Below are positions 25,533 to 35,230 of a stretch of 64,000 nucleotides of DNA, piece after piece. Origin of the DNA: Calothrix sp. C42_A2020_038 (GTDB taxonomy: Bacteria; Cyanobacteriota; Cyanobacteriia; Cyanobacteriales; Nostocaceae); assembly GCA_015272395.1 (NCBI GenBank), contig JACYLQ010000001.1, positions 434,001 to 498,000 of the forward strand, read 5' to 3'. The notes under the pieces were generated by a model. The model saw nothing but the letters and a program-made list of their open reading frames with translations, searched no databases and had not been told where the DNA came from. Position numbers and translations under genes: made by a program. The stretch's first letter is position 1. Each line of letters opens with the position of its first letter.

Positions 25533-25997
25533 TTACTGTAGTCCCCCGATAGCAGAACTAGTATGTTGTTCTACTATAGTTCTAATTTCTTCCATTGGGA
25601 TGTTTGGTGGTTCAGTTCCTTCTGGTGGATTCGGTTGAGCTTCTCCCCTTAATAAATTTAAACCAGTACTAGTTTCAGTCTCTTCAACTTGAACGCTAGA
25701 AAACACTTGCGCTCTAATATCAGCTATTTTTGCAATTAAATCGTCTTCTGAACCGATTGGAAAATAGTAATCAGGTAGAAACTGTCCTATATCAATCAGA
25801 TTAAAAGACTGATCTTCAAAGGAAATAGTTACCTCTTCTGAATCTAAAGCATTAGCTATTTCCTCAAAGTTCTGAATTGGATAATTAACTTTTGGGGAAA
25901 TTAATTGAACAATTTTAATTACCTCTGTTATATCTGGGTAAAGTTGTAAAACCCTATTAAGCAGAGGTAAATCTTCTGGTAAAAATTCCTGAAACAT
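25533..25997 (-). CDS. Protein with YPI...FFPI domain (copy 1) and C-terminal GG
   Basis: 154 residues, no signal peptide. Residues ~35-105 carry the shared domain (YPIQNFEEIANALDSEEV, FLPDYYFPIGSEDDLIAKI). A Pro-rich linker (EAQPNPPEGTEPPNIP) leads to a tail EEIRTIVEQHTSSAIGGLQ that matches the end of the next protein. ATG 25997 is chosen because AGAGGAGATAG precedes it; an earlier ATG at 26024 lacks one. It is the first gene of the ten-gene run. The function is unknown; a role as scaffold or precursor is a guess. Confidence 0.6.
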   Translation of the reverse strand: MFQEFLPEDLPLLNRVLQLYPDITEVIKIVQLISPKVNYPIQNFEEIANALDSEEVTISFEDQSFNLIDIGQFLPDYYFPIGSEDDLIAKIADIRAQVFSSVQVEETETSTGLNLLRGEAQPNPPEGTEPPNIPMEEIRTIVEQHTSSAIGGLQ

Positions 25998-26304
25998 CAA
26001 ACTATCTCCTCTTCTAAAAATCATCAGAGAGGTTTATATTCAGGACAAACGCATTCACCCTGATACACATTCAATAATATGCAATTAATATGCAAGAATG
26101 TTATAACTAATGCGTTTGACTTGACAACTCAATTTCTTGTAGTCTATGTATATCAAATATTCACTTAGTATTACATTAATTATGATGATTTTTTTATAAA
26201 AGTTTACATAATCGCATATTTATTAAATTTGTCAAAGTTAGCAGAGGCGAACATGGCGCCACGTATTTCGATTCTTTGGCACCAGTAAAAATTAAACATC
26301 TCCA

Positions 26305-26353
26305 AACCTCTCCCCAACCCCTCTCCTAGTAGGAGAGGGGTTGGGGAGAGGTT
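26305..26353 (-). terminator. Long perfect hairpin after ppsA
   Basis: AACCTCTCCCCAACCCCTCT and its complement face each other with a four-base loop, starting 20 bases after the ppsA stop. It is one of the window's longest perfect stems. It probably ends ppsA transcription, although no T-run follows; the sequence is also a common cyanobacterial repeat. The rest of the 375-base spacer (25998-26372) is AT-rich and should contain the promoter of the run starting at 25997. Confidence 0.55.
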
Positions 26354-26372
26354 CATCCAATTCACATTAAAA

Positions 26373-28808
26373 TTAGAATGGTTTTTCTGCGACGGCGATT
26401 TCTAATAACGTTTTGAGTACGGAATCAGGGTTAAGGCTAATAGAATCAATACCCTGCTCAACTAAAAAACGCGCGAATTCAGGATAATCGCTAGGTGCCT
26501 GTCCACAAATACCAATCTTGCGTCCATGTCTTTTCACAGTATGAATCGATGAAGCAATCATTCGCTTAACAGCTTCGTTGCGTTCATCAAATAGGTGTGC
26601 GACTAAAGCTGAATCTCTATCAAGTCCCAAAGTTAACTGTGTTAAATCATTAGAACCAATCGAGAAACCATCAAACACCTCGCTAAATTCATCCGCAAGT
26701 AGTACATTACTAGGCAACTCACACATTACATAGACTTTTAAATCATTTTCTCCTCGCACTAACCCATGCTTTGCCATTTCAGCTAATACACGGCGCCCTT
26801 CTTGTGGAGTTCGACAGAACGGTACCATTAAGATCACATTGGTTAAACCCATATCATCGCGTACTTTCTTCATCGCTTGACACTCAAGAGCAAATCCTTC
26901 GCGATAACGTTCATCATAGTAACGCGAAGCACCACGCCAACCAATCATGGGATTTTCTTCTTTGGGTTCAAATTGTTTTCCACCCAACAAATTGGCGTAT
27001 TCATTACTCTTGAAATCACTCAAACGCACAATTACAGGTTTTGGATAAAATGCCGCTGCGATAGTACCAATACCTTGAGCAAGTTTATCGACAAAAAATT
27101 CAGTTTTATTTTCATATTGTGGTGTTAATTCCGCAATTTTGTACTTGGCAAGTTCATCTTCTAACTCATCGTAATGAATCAACGCTAAAGGATGAGCTTT
27201 GATGTGATTCGCAATAATGAACTCCATCCGCGCCAAACCAACACCATCGTTAGGTATCGTACTTAAACTAAACGCCTCTTCTGGATTACCCAAATTTATC
27301 ATGATTTTAGTGCGGATGTGAGGCAACTTTTCTAATGGTATTTCTTGGATTTCATAAGGTAAAAATCCTTGATAAACTTTGCCCGTTTCACCTTCTGCAC
27401 AAGATATGGTGATTTCCTCCCCAGTGTTAATTTTTGTTGTTGCACCTCCGCAACCAACGATTGCAGGAATACCCATCTCCCTAGCAATTATTGCAGCATG
27501 ACATACGCGACCACCTGTATTTGTAACAATGGCACTCGCTTTTTTCATTATCGGTTCCCAGTCTGGGTCTGTACGATTTGTTACTAATACCTCTCCTGGT
27601 TGAAATTGATTGATTTGATGGACATCTAATATAACCCTTGCTTTACCTTGTCCAATCGTTTCACCAACAGCACGACCTGTAACTAGTACTTCACCTTCTG
27701 CTTTCAAGTGGTAAGAACGTAATACATTTTTTTGTTTTTGTGATTGAACGGTTTCGGGACGAGCTTGGACAATAAATAATTCGTTAGTGATGCCATCTTT
27801 TGCCCATTCAATATCCATTGGTGTGTAAGTGCCACGTACTTGGGAGTAATGTTCTTCAATTAAACAAGCCCAATGTGCAAGCACTAAAATTTCATCATCG
27901 TTGAGAGCAAATTGTTGGCGTTCGTGGTGAGAAACTGATATGTTTTTAGTTTGTTTGGTGCCACCCACGTTGTAAACCATTTTAATTTCTTTGGTTCCCA
28001 AACGTTTACTTATAATCGGGTGATAGCCTTCTTTCAGTGTGGGTTTAAATACTAAGTATTCATCTGGGTTAACGGCGCCTTGAACAACATTTTCGCCCAG
28101 ACCATAAGCTGCGGTAATTAATGCTGCATCTTTAAAACCAGTCTCGGTATCAATAGAGAACATCACACCAGATGCAGCTAAATCTGAACGCACCATTTTT
28201 TGTACCCCAACGGAAAGGGCTACATTAAAATGGTCAAAACCCTTGATTTGGCGATAAGAAATAGCTCGGTCAGTAAAAATTGATGCAAAACATTTGTGAC
28301 AAGCTTCGAGTACAGCTGGCGCTCCGTGTACGTTCAGGTAAGTTTCTTGTTGTCCTGCGAAGCTTGCATCAGGTAAATCTTCAGCTGTTGCACTAGAGCG
28401 AACAGCAACATCGGTATCTAAACCATATTGCTCACAGAGTAGTTGGTATGCCTCGACTATTGCATCTTCTAGTTCTTCCGGAAATTGGGTTTGCAGCATT
28501 AATGCGCGCGCTTGTTTACCTCTTTGGCGTAAATTGTCAACATTTTCAACATCTAAGTCGGCAAAAATCTCGCGCAACTTCTTCTCTATACCCGCATTTT
28601 CGATGAAGTAACGATAAGCATAAGCAGTGGTAGCAAAACCAGTGGGAACCTTCACACCTTTTGATCTAAGTTGCTGAATCATTTCTCCCAAGGAAGCGTT
28701 TTTACCACCCACCAGTGGAATATCTGAAATTCCAACTGCTTCAAACGGTAGTACTAGTGCTTTCACATCCTGGCTTTTGTTGACTGGATTTACGAATGTT
28801 TTCAGCAT
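26373..28808 (-). CDS. ppsA: Phosphoenolpyruvate synthase
   Basis: About 811 residues, the family's usual size. It converts pyruvate and ATP to PEP, AMP and phosphate in gluconeogenesis. The N-terminal ATP-grasp part has VGGKNASLGEMI and VRSSATAEDLPDASFAGQQE. The swivelling domain has the catalytic His in TNTGGRVCHAAIIAREMGIP. The C-terminal TIM barrel has GLARMEFI, GWRGASRYY and the CGQAPSDYPEFARFLVE end. ATG 28808 follows AAAGGAAATTTCTC; an upstream ATG at 28847 is unlikely. Its proximity to the terpenoid run could feed precursor supply, but it may be coincidental. Confidence 0.95.
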   Translation of the reverse strand: MLKTFVNPVNKSQDVKALVLPFEAVGISDIPLVGGKNASLGEMIQQLRSKGVKVPTGFATTAYAYRYFIENAGIEKKLREIFADLDVENVDNLRQRGKQARALMLQTQFPEELEDAIVEAYQLLCEQYGLDTDVAVRSSATAEDLPDASFAGQQETYLNVHGAPAVLEACHKCFASIFTDRAISYRQIKGFDHFNVALSVGVQKMVRSDLAASGVMFSIDTETGFKDAALITAAYGLGENVVQGAVNPDEYLVFKPTLKEGYHPIISKRLGTKEIKMVYNVGGTKQTKNISVSHHERQQFALNDDEILVLAHWACLIEEHYSQVRGTYTPMDIEWAKDGITNELFIVQARPETVQSQKQKNVLRSYHLKAEGEVLVTGRAVGETIGQGKARVILDVHQINQFQPGEVLVTNRTDPDWEPIMKKASAIVTNTGGRVCHAAIIAREMGIPAIVGCGGATTKINTGEEITISCAEGETGKVYQGFLPYEIQEIPLEKLPHIRTKIMINLGNPEEAFSLSTIPNDGVGLARMEFIIANHIKAHPLALIHYDELEDELAKYKIAELTPQYENKTEFFVDKLAQGIGTIAAAFYPKPVIVRLSDFKSNEYANLLGGKQFEPKEENPMIGWRGASRYYDERYREGFALECQAMKKVRDDMGLTNVILMVPFCRTPQEGRRVLAEMAKHGLVRGENDLKVYVMCELPSNVLLADEFSEVFDGFSIGSNDLTQLTLGLDRDSALVAHLFDERNEAVKRMIASSIHTVKRHGRKIGICGQAPSDYPEFARFLVEQGIDSISLNPDSVLKTLLEIAVAEKPF

Positions 28809-28940
28809 GAGAAATTTCCTTTTACGCAATGGGCGCCTGTAACTCAAGAGAAGTTTACTTGTCTTAAGCCTTACATCTTTGTTTATACGAAGATAATTTG
28901 AGGAAGTTGTGAAGATAGTGCTTATGAACTAATTTCTAGG

Positions 28941-29131
28941 TGAACCATTCCAGAATGTGGAAATTAATGTAACGAATACTTTGGATATCAAAACAGAAGA
29001 ACAACTTTGGCGGCGCCTGCGAAATTCGCAAAATCAAGACTCAACTTGGCAGCCCACTATTTTAGTAATGTCACACCGAGAATGGTTAATTGATAGCGCC
29101 GACCAAGTTATCATCCTCAACCAAACCTGAA
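28941..29131 (+). pseudogene. ABC transporter ATPase C-terminal relic
   Basis: The frame reads TLDIKTEEQLWRRLRNSQNQ, then TWQPTILVMSHREWLIDSAD and QVIILNQT before a stop. This is the D-loop/H-loop end of an ABC exporter ATPase (SALD-TE--LW--L, His of SHR, ADQVI-L). Walker A, signature and membrane parts are missing and no start is present. It is a remnant of a larger transporter. Confidence 0.7.
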
Positions 29132-29335
29132 ATATCGAGCGATGGTGATGCTGTGGAGTTTAATTCGTCTAATTATAGAGTGTAATAGTTTTCACACGCC
29201 CTACGAACTGTCACACTCCAAGCTGGAAAGTAATCTTAAGACGGCGAAGATTTTGGGTGATAGGTGTGAAAATCTTTTCAGATCCTACTTCCGTCTTTCT
29301 GGGCTAACTATTTACTCAATTATACTAACACTTAT

Positions 29336-32300
29336 ATGTCACTACCCGAACGTCCGTTCTCAGTCAACATCAGGCTCCCATCTTACCACCCAAAGCTACT
29401 GGAAGGTTTAGATACTTGGCTGGAATTGGGTTTAATTTCCGACTCTCAAGTCAAGCAAATAGCAAGTGAGCATTTTGTTTGCCGTCTTGTTGTATCCCAC
29501 GAGATAGTACCGGAACTTGTACAAGTGACACATGACGCGCGACAGGAGTTACCTCAACCAGAAACGCTTACTCCTCCCAAGCCACCAAATGCTTTAGCGG
29601 GGATGCTTCAGTCTTTAATGGCAGAACTGAGTGTTCGCTGGCTATTATTTTTGGGGATGTTTTTAGTAGTCGTATCATCGGGGTTGCTAGCAGCGAGTCA
29701 ATGGGATAAGTTTCCTGCTTCTGGACAATATGCGGTTTTATTCGCTTACACACTCAGTTTTTTCGGCGCCAGTTTTTGGGCAGGCAAACAGTCTAATCTC
29801 AGGTTAACAGCACAAGCACTACTTGTTGTTACACAGCTACTCCTACCCGTTAACTTTTGGGCGATAGATGGGTTTAAATTGTGGCAACATCCACAAGAAG
29901 TATTGTTTGCTGTAATTGCATCTATTGTTCTTACTGTCATTACTATACTAATCGGTGACAGTAGGATATTTACTGCCAATCTGCCACATCATCACTTAAG
30001 GCGCCTGAATATACTTGGACTTTCGTATTTACATTTAGGTTGGAGTATCCCAGTATTTCCTTTGATTGCTGTTTATATCGCAATGGTGGGAACTAGCTTT
30101 CTGACTGTATACCAAACCTTGTATTTGGAGCGTAGAAACAATGAGCAACTAGGGAGAGGTATTACTTTATCTGCATCTGTAATTATTTATGCATTGTTAT
30201 TGATATTATTTAGAGCCATATTTGTTATACATACTGATATTAGTTTATTAGGGTTGGCAATTGGTATTTGTGGATGGTTAGCAGCTTGGCTTGCTTTAGT
30301 AAAAGCAGAAGATACTCAGCAACGTTTATGGCAACTTGTCGGTGCCACGCTATTATTTTTTGGTTGGAGTGTTTCAGTCATATCATATCCTGGACAAGCG
30401 CTTGCTGTTAGTGGTTTGAGTTTATGGTTGTTCGGGCGCCGTTTACAACTATATAACTTTCCACGTGATTATTTCTTCGTTTTTGCAATTGGCTTACAAG
30501 CGAATTGGTTGATATGGAGAGTTATTCCTACAGATGTTAAAAGTAGTTTAGTCGCATTTATAATTCAACTTACCAATTCCCAGAATACACCTTGGACACT
30601 GTTAAGTTTGGGTTTATTCCCTTATCTGCTGGGAATGACAGTTGTGACTGAGTATTTGCGTCAAGCGAACAAGTTCAAGGTAGCGATATTTGGAGAAAAT
30701 ATAAATTTTTGTTTTGGGGTCATATTAACTGTAATCGGGTTATCACATCCAGGTGTTGTTTCTTGGAACCTGCTGTTAAACACTGCAACTTTACTCGTAA
30801 TTAATAAAAGACGCGGTAGCAATGCAAGTTGGCAACTGATATATTTAACTCACATTACCGCAATACTCACATTCTGTTCGTTTATTAACTGGCGCCTGCC
30901 AATGTTGAGTGCAGAATACTGGGCAATTATATTGTTAGTGTTGATGGTAGGGGAGTGGTTGTATAGTGTTGGTAGTGGTGTATGGTGCCGTAGTGCTATG
31001 CACATGGGTTATGGACTAGCTGCAGTCAGTTTTGCTTTGTTATGGTTTGAAGCATCTACATATACATCTATTAACTATCCACAACAAAATGAATGGGGAT
31101 TAACATGGCTAGCTGTACCAACTACCTTAACAGTAATTAGTACTCGCACAGAAATAACACGGCGCCCATTCCTGACAATATCGAGTGTGCTAGCGATAGG
31201 AGTTGCTCAGTTTCTCACTATTACCGTACCTCAAGTTCGATTAATTAGTTTAGCTATAGCAACAGTTTTGATGTTTCTCAACACCAATTTGTTGCAGCAA
31301 GTCAATTTGGCGATAGTTACAGTCGGTTTTGCGTTAGTTTTGGAAAGTGCGTTGCTTTTGGACATCACCAAGTTAAACTTGCTTGGCATTGATGTTTGGC
31401 TCTTCTTTGGTGCAGTCAATGTCTTGAGTTTGTGGGTGTTACGCAGCATTTTGCTTACAACAGTCTCTGAAAAAGAGAATACAAACTACTTGCGGAAAAT
31501 ATACGCGACTGCATTACACAAGTGGGCATTAATATTATGTTGTACCCAATTATTGTTACTGACAGTACGCTCGATATTAATCTATCAAGGTATTGTCCAA
31601 CCTCGAATTTTGTATCTAGCTACAATTACAATTATTTTGACAGCTATATTATTTCGGACTTGGCGCCAGCCGAGTAATCAGGGTTTTTATGGTATTGGTT
31701 TAAGCTTAGAATTGTTTGCGGCAGAAGCTTTGGCATTTAGTGGTAGAACAACTATCAAAATAGCTGTAGCAAATATAGCTCTCGGCTTAATTGCCCAACT
31801 ATTTGGTGAATGGTGGAAACGGCATCATCGTATCGAACGCCTACCAAATTGCTTCCATGTTTTACCTATTATCTACGCTGCGTTTAGTGTTATTCTCCGG
31901 TTTGATACTTTCACGAGTTGGACAGGTTTATTTACGTTTGGTGTTGCAGTGATTGTAATTGGTGTAGGTAGACGTTATAAAACTTTAAAACCATTGGTGT
32001 ACACAGGTTTAATTGGAATTTCGATTTCGCTCTACGAATTACTATTTTATCAAATGCTGCAAAGAGAGGGAGGCGCCTACGGTGATGGATTGATAGCGAT
32101 GTCTGCGTTAGGCGCAATCATTATGTATGTATATCGCGTGCTTTCGCCTTGGCTAAAAAACGAGTTACGCTTAACTCAGCCAGAAATTGCTGTAGTTGCC
32201 AATTATCACTGGGTATGGAGCAGTTGTTTGTTATTAATCGCAATTGCTTCTCCTGTAGAAATTAACCGTGTTATTGGATTGGGAACAGGTGCATTTTTGG

Positions 32301-33169
32301 TTAGGTATGCTATTTTTCAAGGTAGAGCAACATCAATATCCGAAGATGTAACCGCAAAGGAAATTTGGGTTTACTTAGGTTTAATCCAAGCAGTCACAAT
32401 CAGTATTTTTCTGCGAAATTTACCAATTGGAAGGTTATTTACCCAACACTTGATGCCCTGGAACGCTGCTATAGTTTGCATCGGTGCCTATTTTATATAT
32501 ATGCTACCGTGGCAGCATTGGGGGTGGTCAAAAAAACCTTGGCGAAATGCAGCTTATATACTACCACTACTAATAGTTGCACTTACATGGTCACAAATTT
32601 ATTCAGTGACATTATTAATCACAGCTAGTTTTTATATCTTCGTTGCCAGTTTTTCATGTACTTTCCGGTTGACGTACATTAGTGTTGTCTTAGTAAATTG
32701 GGCACTAATGCGTTGGTTCGGAGAATGGCGCCTCGATGGATTATGGTATGTGACATTAATTGGGTTATCATTCTTTTACATTGCTCAATTTGACCCAGAA
32801 ATCAGATTACCATCTGCAAAAACCACACGCCACTACTTACGGCTATTTGGTAGTAGTATTATATGTGGATATGCAATAATATATTACCAAGATACAGCTT
32901 GGGTTCCAGGTGTTTTTAGCCTAATTAGTGTTTTCGCAGGATTAGCCCTACGTATACGTGCGTTTTTATATGTAGGAACAGCTACATTTTTAATCACAGG
33001 TATTTACCAACTTGTGATTTTGAGCTTACGCTATTCATTCGTGAAATGGTTAATCAGTTTATGTGTGGGTATCATTCTCATATCAATTGCAGCCAACTTT
33101 GAAACCCGACGCGACCAGTTAAGCGCATTAGTGCGTTCAACAAGCAATGAATTTGAATATTGGGAGTGA
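29336..33169 (+). CDS. Very large polytopic membrane protein (DUF2157-like)
   Basis: 1277 residues. A soluble N-terminal ~110 residues (LLEGLDTWLELGLISDSQV and a Pro-rich linker) is followed by more than 30 hydrophobic helices to about residue 1265, with no large soluble domain between. The first helix pair (LLFLGMFLVVVSSGLLAAS, AVLFAYTLSFFGASFW) is like the DUF2157/DUF2339 families. No catalytic motif was seen. GGCGCC occurs nine times within the gene. It ends 208 bases before the next gene. The function is unknown; transport or envelope sensing is possible. Confidence 0.75.
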   Translation: MSLPERPFSVNIRLPSYHPKLLEGLDTWLELGLISDSQVKQIASEHFVCRLVVSHEIVPELVQVTHDARQELPQPETLTPPKPPNALAGMLQSLMAELSVRWLLFLGMFLVVVSSGLLAASQWDKFPASGQYAVLFAYTLSFFGASFWAGKQSNLRLTAQALLVVTQLLLPVNFWAIDGFKLWQHPQEVLFAVIASIVLTVITILIGDSRIFTANLPHHHLRRLNILGLSYLHLGWSIPVFPLIAVYIAMVGTSFLTVYQTLYLERRNNEQLGRGITLSASVIIYALLLILFRAIFVIHTDISLLGLAIGICGWLAAWLALVKAEDTQQRLWQLVGATLLFFGWSVSVISYPGQALAVSGLSLWLFGRRLQLYNFPRDYFFVFAIGLQANWLIWRVIPTDVKSSLVAFIIQLTNSQNTPWTLLSLGLFPYLLGMTVVTEYLRQANKFKVAIFGENINFCFGVILTVIGLSHPGVVSWNLLLNTATLLVINKRRGSNASWQLIYLTHITAILTFCSFINWRLPMLSAEYWAIILLVLMVGEWLYSVGSGVWCRSAMHMGYGLAAVSFALLWFEASTYTSINYPQQNEWGLTWLAVPTTLTVISTRTEITRRPFLTISSVLAIGVAQFLTITVPQVRLISLAIATVLMFLNTNLLQQVNLAIVTVGFALVLESALLLDITKLNLLGIDVWLFFGAVNVLSLWVLRSILLTTVSEKENTNYLRKIYATALHKWALILCCTQLLLLTVRSILIYQGIVQPRILYLATITIILTAILFRTWRQPSNQGFYGIGLSLELFAAEALAFSGRTTIKIAVANIALGLIAQLFGEWWKRHHRIERLPNCFHVLPIIYAAFSVILRFDTFTSWTGLFTFGVAVIVIGVGRRYKTLKPLVYTGLIGISISLYELLFYQMLQREGGAYGDGLIAMSALGAIIMYVYRVLSPWLKNELRLTQPEIAVVANYHWVWSSCLLLIAIASPVEINRVIGLGTGAFLVRYAIFQGRATSISEDVTAKEIWVYLGLIQAVTISIFLRNLPIGRLFTQHLMPWNAAIVCIGAYFIYMLPWQHWGWSKKPWRNAAYILPLLIVALTWSQIYSVTLLITASFYIFVASFSCTFRLTYISVVLVNWALMRWFGEWRLDGLWYVTLIGLSFFYIAQFDPEIRLPSAKTTRHYLRLFGSSIICGYAIIYYQDTAWVPGVFSLISVFAGLALRIRAFLYVGTATFLITGIYQLVILSLRYSFVKWLISLCVGIILISIAANFETRRDQLSALVRSTSNEFEYWE

Positions 33170-33377
33170 ACATGAGTTCGACGAACCTCTCACCAGCGCA
33201 AACAAAACTTCACTCCTCACGTTCAACATAGTGCGGGAGCAAACCCAGACGCAGATACAGAATCTAGTCAGTGGTCTCAATTTTGAGGTTTTGCATAACT
33301 ATTTAAGTTTCAGAAATATATCATGATAGATGCTAATTAGCATTTTTTACGAAGTATCAAGAGAAGAAAAGTGAGCA

Positions 33378-33977
33378 ATGTTAGGACAAATATTTTACTC
33401 TATACAAGTTAATGGCAAAAAAATTGATTGGGAACGTTTATCTGGATACGCTCTAGGGGTTCAAAAATATACTACAACTTATGTGAGGGGTAGTGGAGAT
33501 TCTGTACGTTCTGAAATTGAAACAATTACTGAGTTTTGGATTAAACAAAGTGGAAAAGAAGTCCACGTAAAAATCAGCAGTGAGCGGATTCGAGTCAGAA
33601 ACGGACAAAAAGTATCAGTTCTCAGTTGCTACAATAATATAAGATTAATTTCAAACTGCATTTTTATCAACCATGACTTTCAAGAATGGCATTGGTTATG
33701 TAAATCTTGGAATTTTTTTAAAAATTTAGAAATATTTAAATTTCTAACAGATTGGTTCTTTGCAAATTTGATAATTGGAGGAGTATGGATAATAATTTGG
33801 TTAATTGTGGTACTGCAATGGGTTAATAACGAATTTATTGTAGCTCTGCTTATGACGTTGGCTTTTGTTGGATTAGTTAGTTTTGTAGTTCAACTTATAG
33901 TCATGAGTATATTAATACATTTGCATTGGAAACAGATGCAGCCTCAAGTTGAGGCAATGGTAAATAGTATTCTTTAA
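33378..33977 (+). CDS. Membrane protein with soluble N-terminal domain
   Basis: 199 residues. The first ~125 residues are soluble and mixed alpha/beta (WERLSGYALGVQKYTTTYVR). Two membrane helices follow (LIIGGVWIIIWLIVVLQWV; LLMTLAFVGLVSFVVQLIV). I recognise no family. AGAAAAGTGAGCA is a weak ribosome site. It follows the large membrane protein in the same direction, but a 208-base gap argues against one transcript. Confidence 0.6.
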   Translation: MLGQIFYSIQVNGKKIDWERLSGYALGVQKYTTTYVRGSGDSVRSEIETITEFWIKQSGKEVHVKISSERIRVRNGQKVSVLSCYNNIRLISNCIFINHDFQEWHWLCKSWNFFKNLEIFKFLTDWFFANLIIGGVWIIIWLIVVLQWVNNEFIVALLMTLAFVGLVSFVVQLIVMSILIHLHWKQMQPQVEAMVNSIL

Positions 33978-34153
33978 AATTAACTCTTGATTCCACGGAG
34001 CGCGCTTTTGGTTTAAGTCTTGTAGCTTGTGGTCAAACTTTCGGGTGCGGTGCCACATATTTCTTCTCTAACACTATTGTTCTTTATGCCCCAACAACAA
34101 TACAAATGTTTGGCGAATTATTGTCATATTTCTACATATATGCCATCAACATG

Positions 34154-34822
34154 CTATTTGTTTTGAGCTTTCGCGCACCCTGCTGCTGTCCAATGCAGTT
34201 CAGATGACTGGTAAATTTCTACACCTGTAATTCCTGCTGTTTCAAACATTTGTTTAACTTCTTCGAGATTGAAAGCAGCATGTAAAGAGTCTCGAAATAA
34301 AATTTTTTGATGCTCGTTATAGTTGGCGCCAATTTTATCTACAAGTGTATTTACAGTTGCTGTGTCTACAGGTCTGATTAAATCACGAATCAAGATTGCA
34401 CCATTTAGCTTTAAAACTCGCTTCACTTCTAAAAAAAACAGTAGTGGGTCAGGTAAATGATGAACCAAACTGTTCGAGATAATCAGGTCAAATAGTCCAT
34501 CTGCATAGGGTAAAGCTTTAGAATCTGCCAATTCGAGAGTTATTTGCCCTTGTAAACCAGCTTGCTCAATATTCTTGGCGCCAATCATCAGCATATTTTG
34601 AGCAAGGTCAATACCGATAATTTGTAAATTTGGGCACCGTTGACAAATTAAAATTGGAATACGCGCGGTACCTGTACCAGCATCTAGAACAAGACCATCT
34701 GTCACACCTAAGCTAATTGCATATTCCGCAAATGCTGAGTTAACATCAGTAAAATCCATTGCATCGTATTCTATAGCCTCTTCCAAAGTGTCCATTACTT
34801 CTGGTTCAGGTACTCGCTGCAT
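34154..34822 (-). CDS. Class I SAM-dependent methyltransferase
   Basis: About 222 residues of the UbiE/Methyltransf_11 type. Motif I is GLVLDAGTGTARIPILIC, followed by IIGIDLAQNMLMIG, ELADSKALPYADGLFDLIIS and NSLVHHLPDPLLFFLEVKRV. ATG 34822 has GGAG ten bases upstream and is preferred over 34849. The substrate cannot be told. It is divergent from the GTPase array that begins at 35231. Confidence 0.8.
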   Translation of the reverse strand: MQRVPEPEVMDTLEEAIEYDAMDFTDVNSAFAEYAISLGVTDGLVLDAGTGTARIPILICQRCPNLQIIGIDLAQNMLMIGAKNIEQAGLQGQITLELADSKALPYADGLFDLIISNSLVHHLPDPLLFFLEVKRVLKLNGAILIRDLIRPVDTATVNTLVDKIGANYNEHQKILFRDSLHAAFNLEEVKQMFETAGITGVEIYQSSELHWTAAGCAKAQNK

Positions 34823-34849
34823 GGTGAAATCGCTCCGTATAGTTCGCAT

Positions 34850-35230
34850 CTACAAAATTTTAGCGATTTTATACTCCACAACTGTATAAGTTAATTTTGT
34901 TTACACCTATTCTGTAATAAGTAATGTTAGTTAAGGTGCTTATTCTAGGTATGGGTAGACAACATAACCAGTAAAAGTTATTGTAGATACGAGTTTGTTC
35001 TCAAACTATAGTAAATTACAGGTGTTTCAACTATTTTCTGAATAAATTTCTTATGAATAAACTGAAGATTATTTTTATTTTCAAAAAAATAAATTCAGGA
35101 AAAACTAAAAAGTAAGAGTTTTAGCAAAATCCTTTGTAGACTTAATATAACTGTAATTATTGAGAATTATCGTAATTATCATCATTTGATTTCAATTCTA
35201 GAAAATACAATTTTATTGATACTAAAAATT
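34850..35230. other. Divergent intergenic region upstream of the GTPase array
   Basis: 381 bases of very AT-rich DNA between the methyltransferase (minus) and the dynamin-like GTPase (plus). Promoters for both must lie here. I saw no inverted repeat of operator quality and no RNA gene. Confidence 0.35.
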
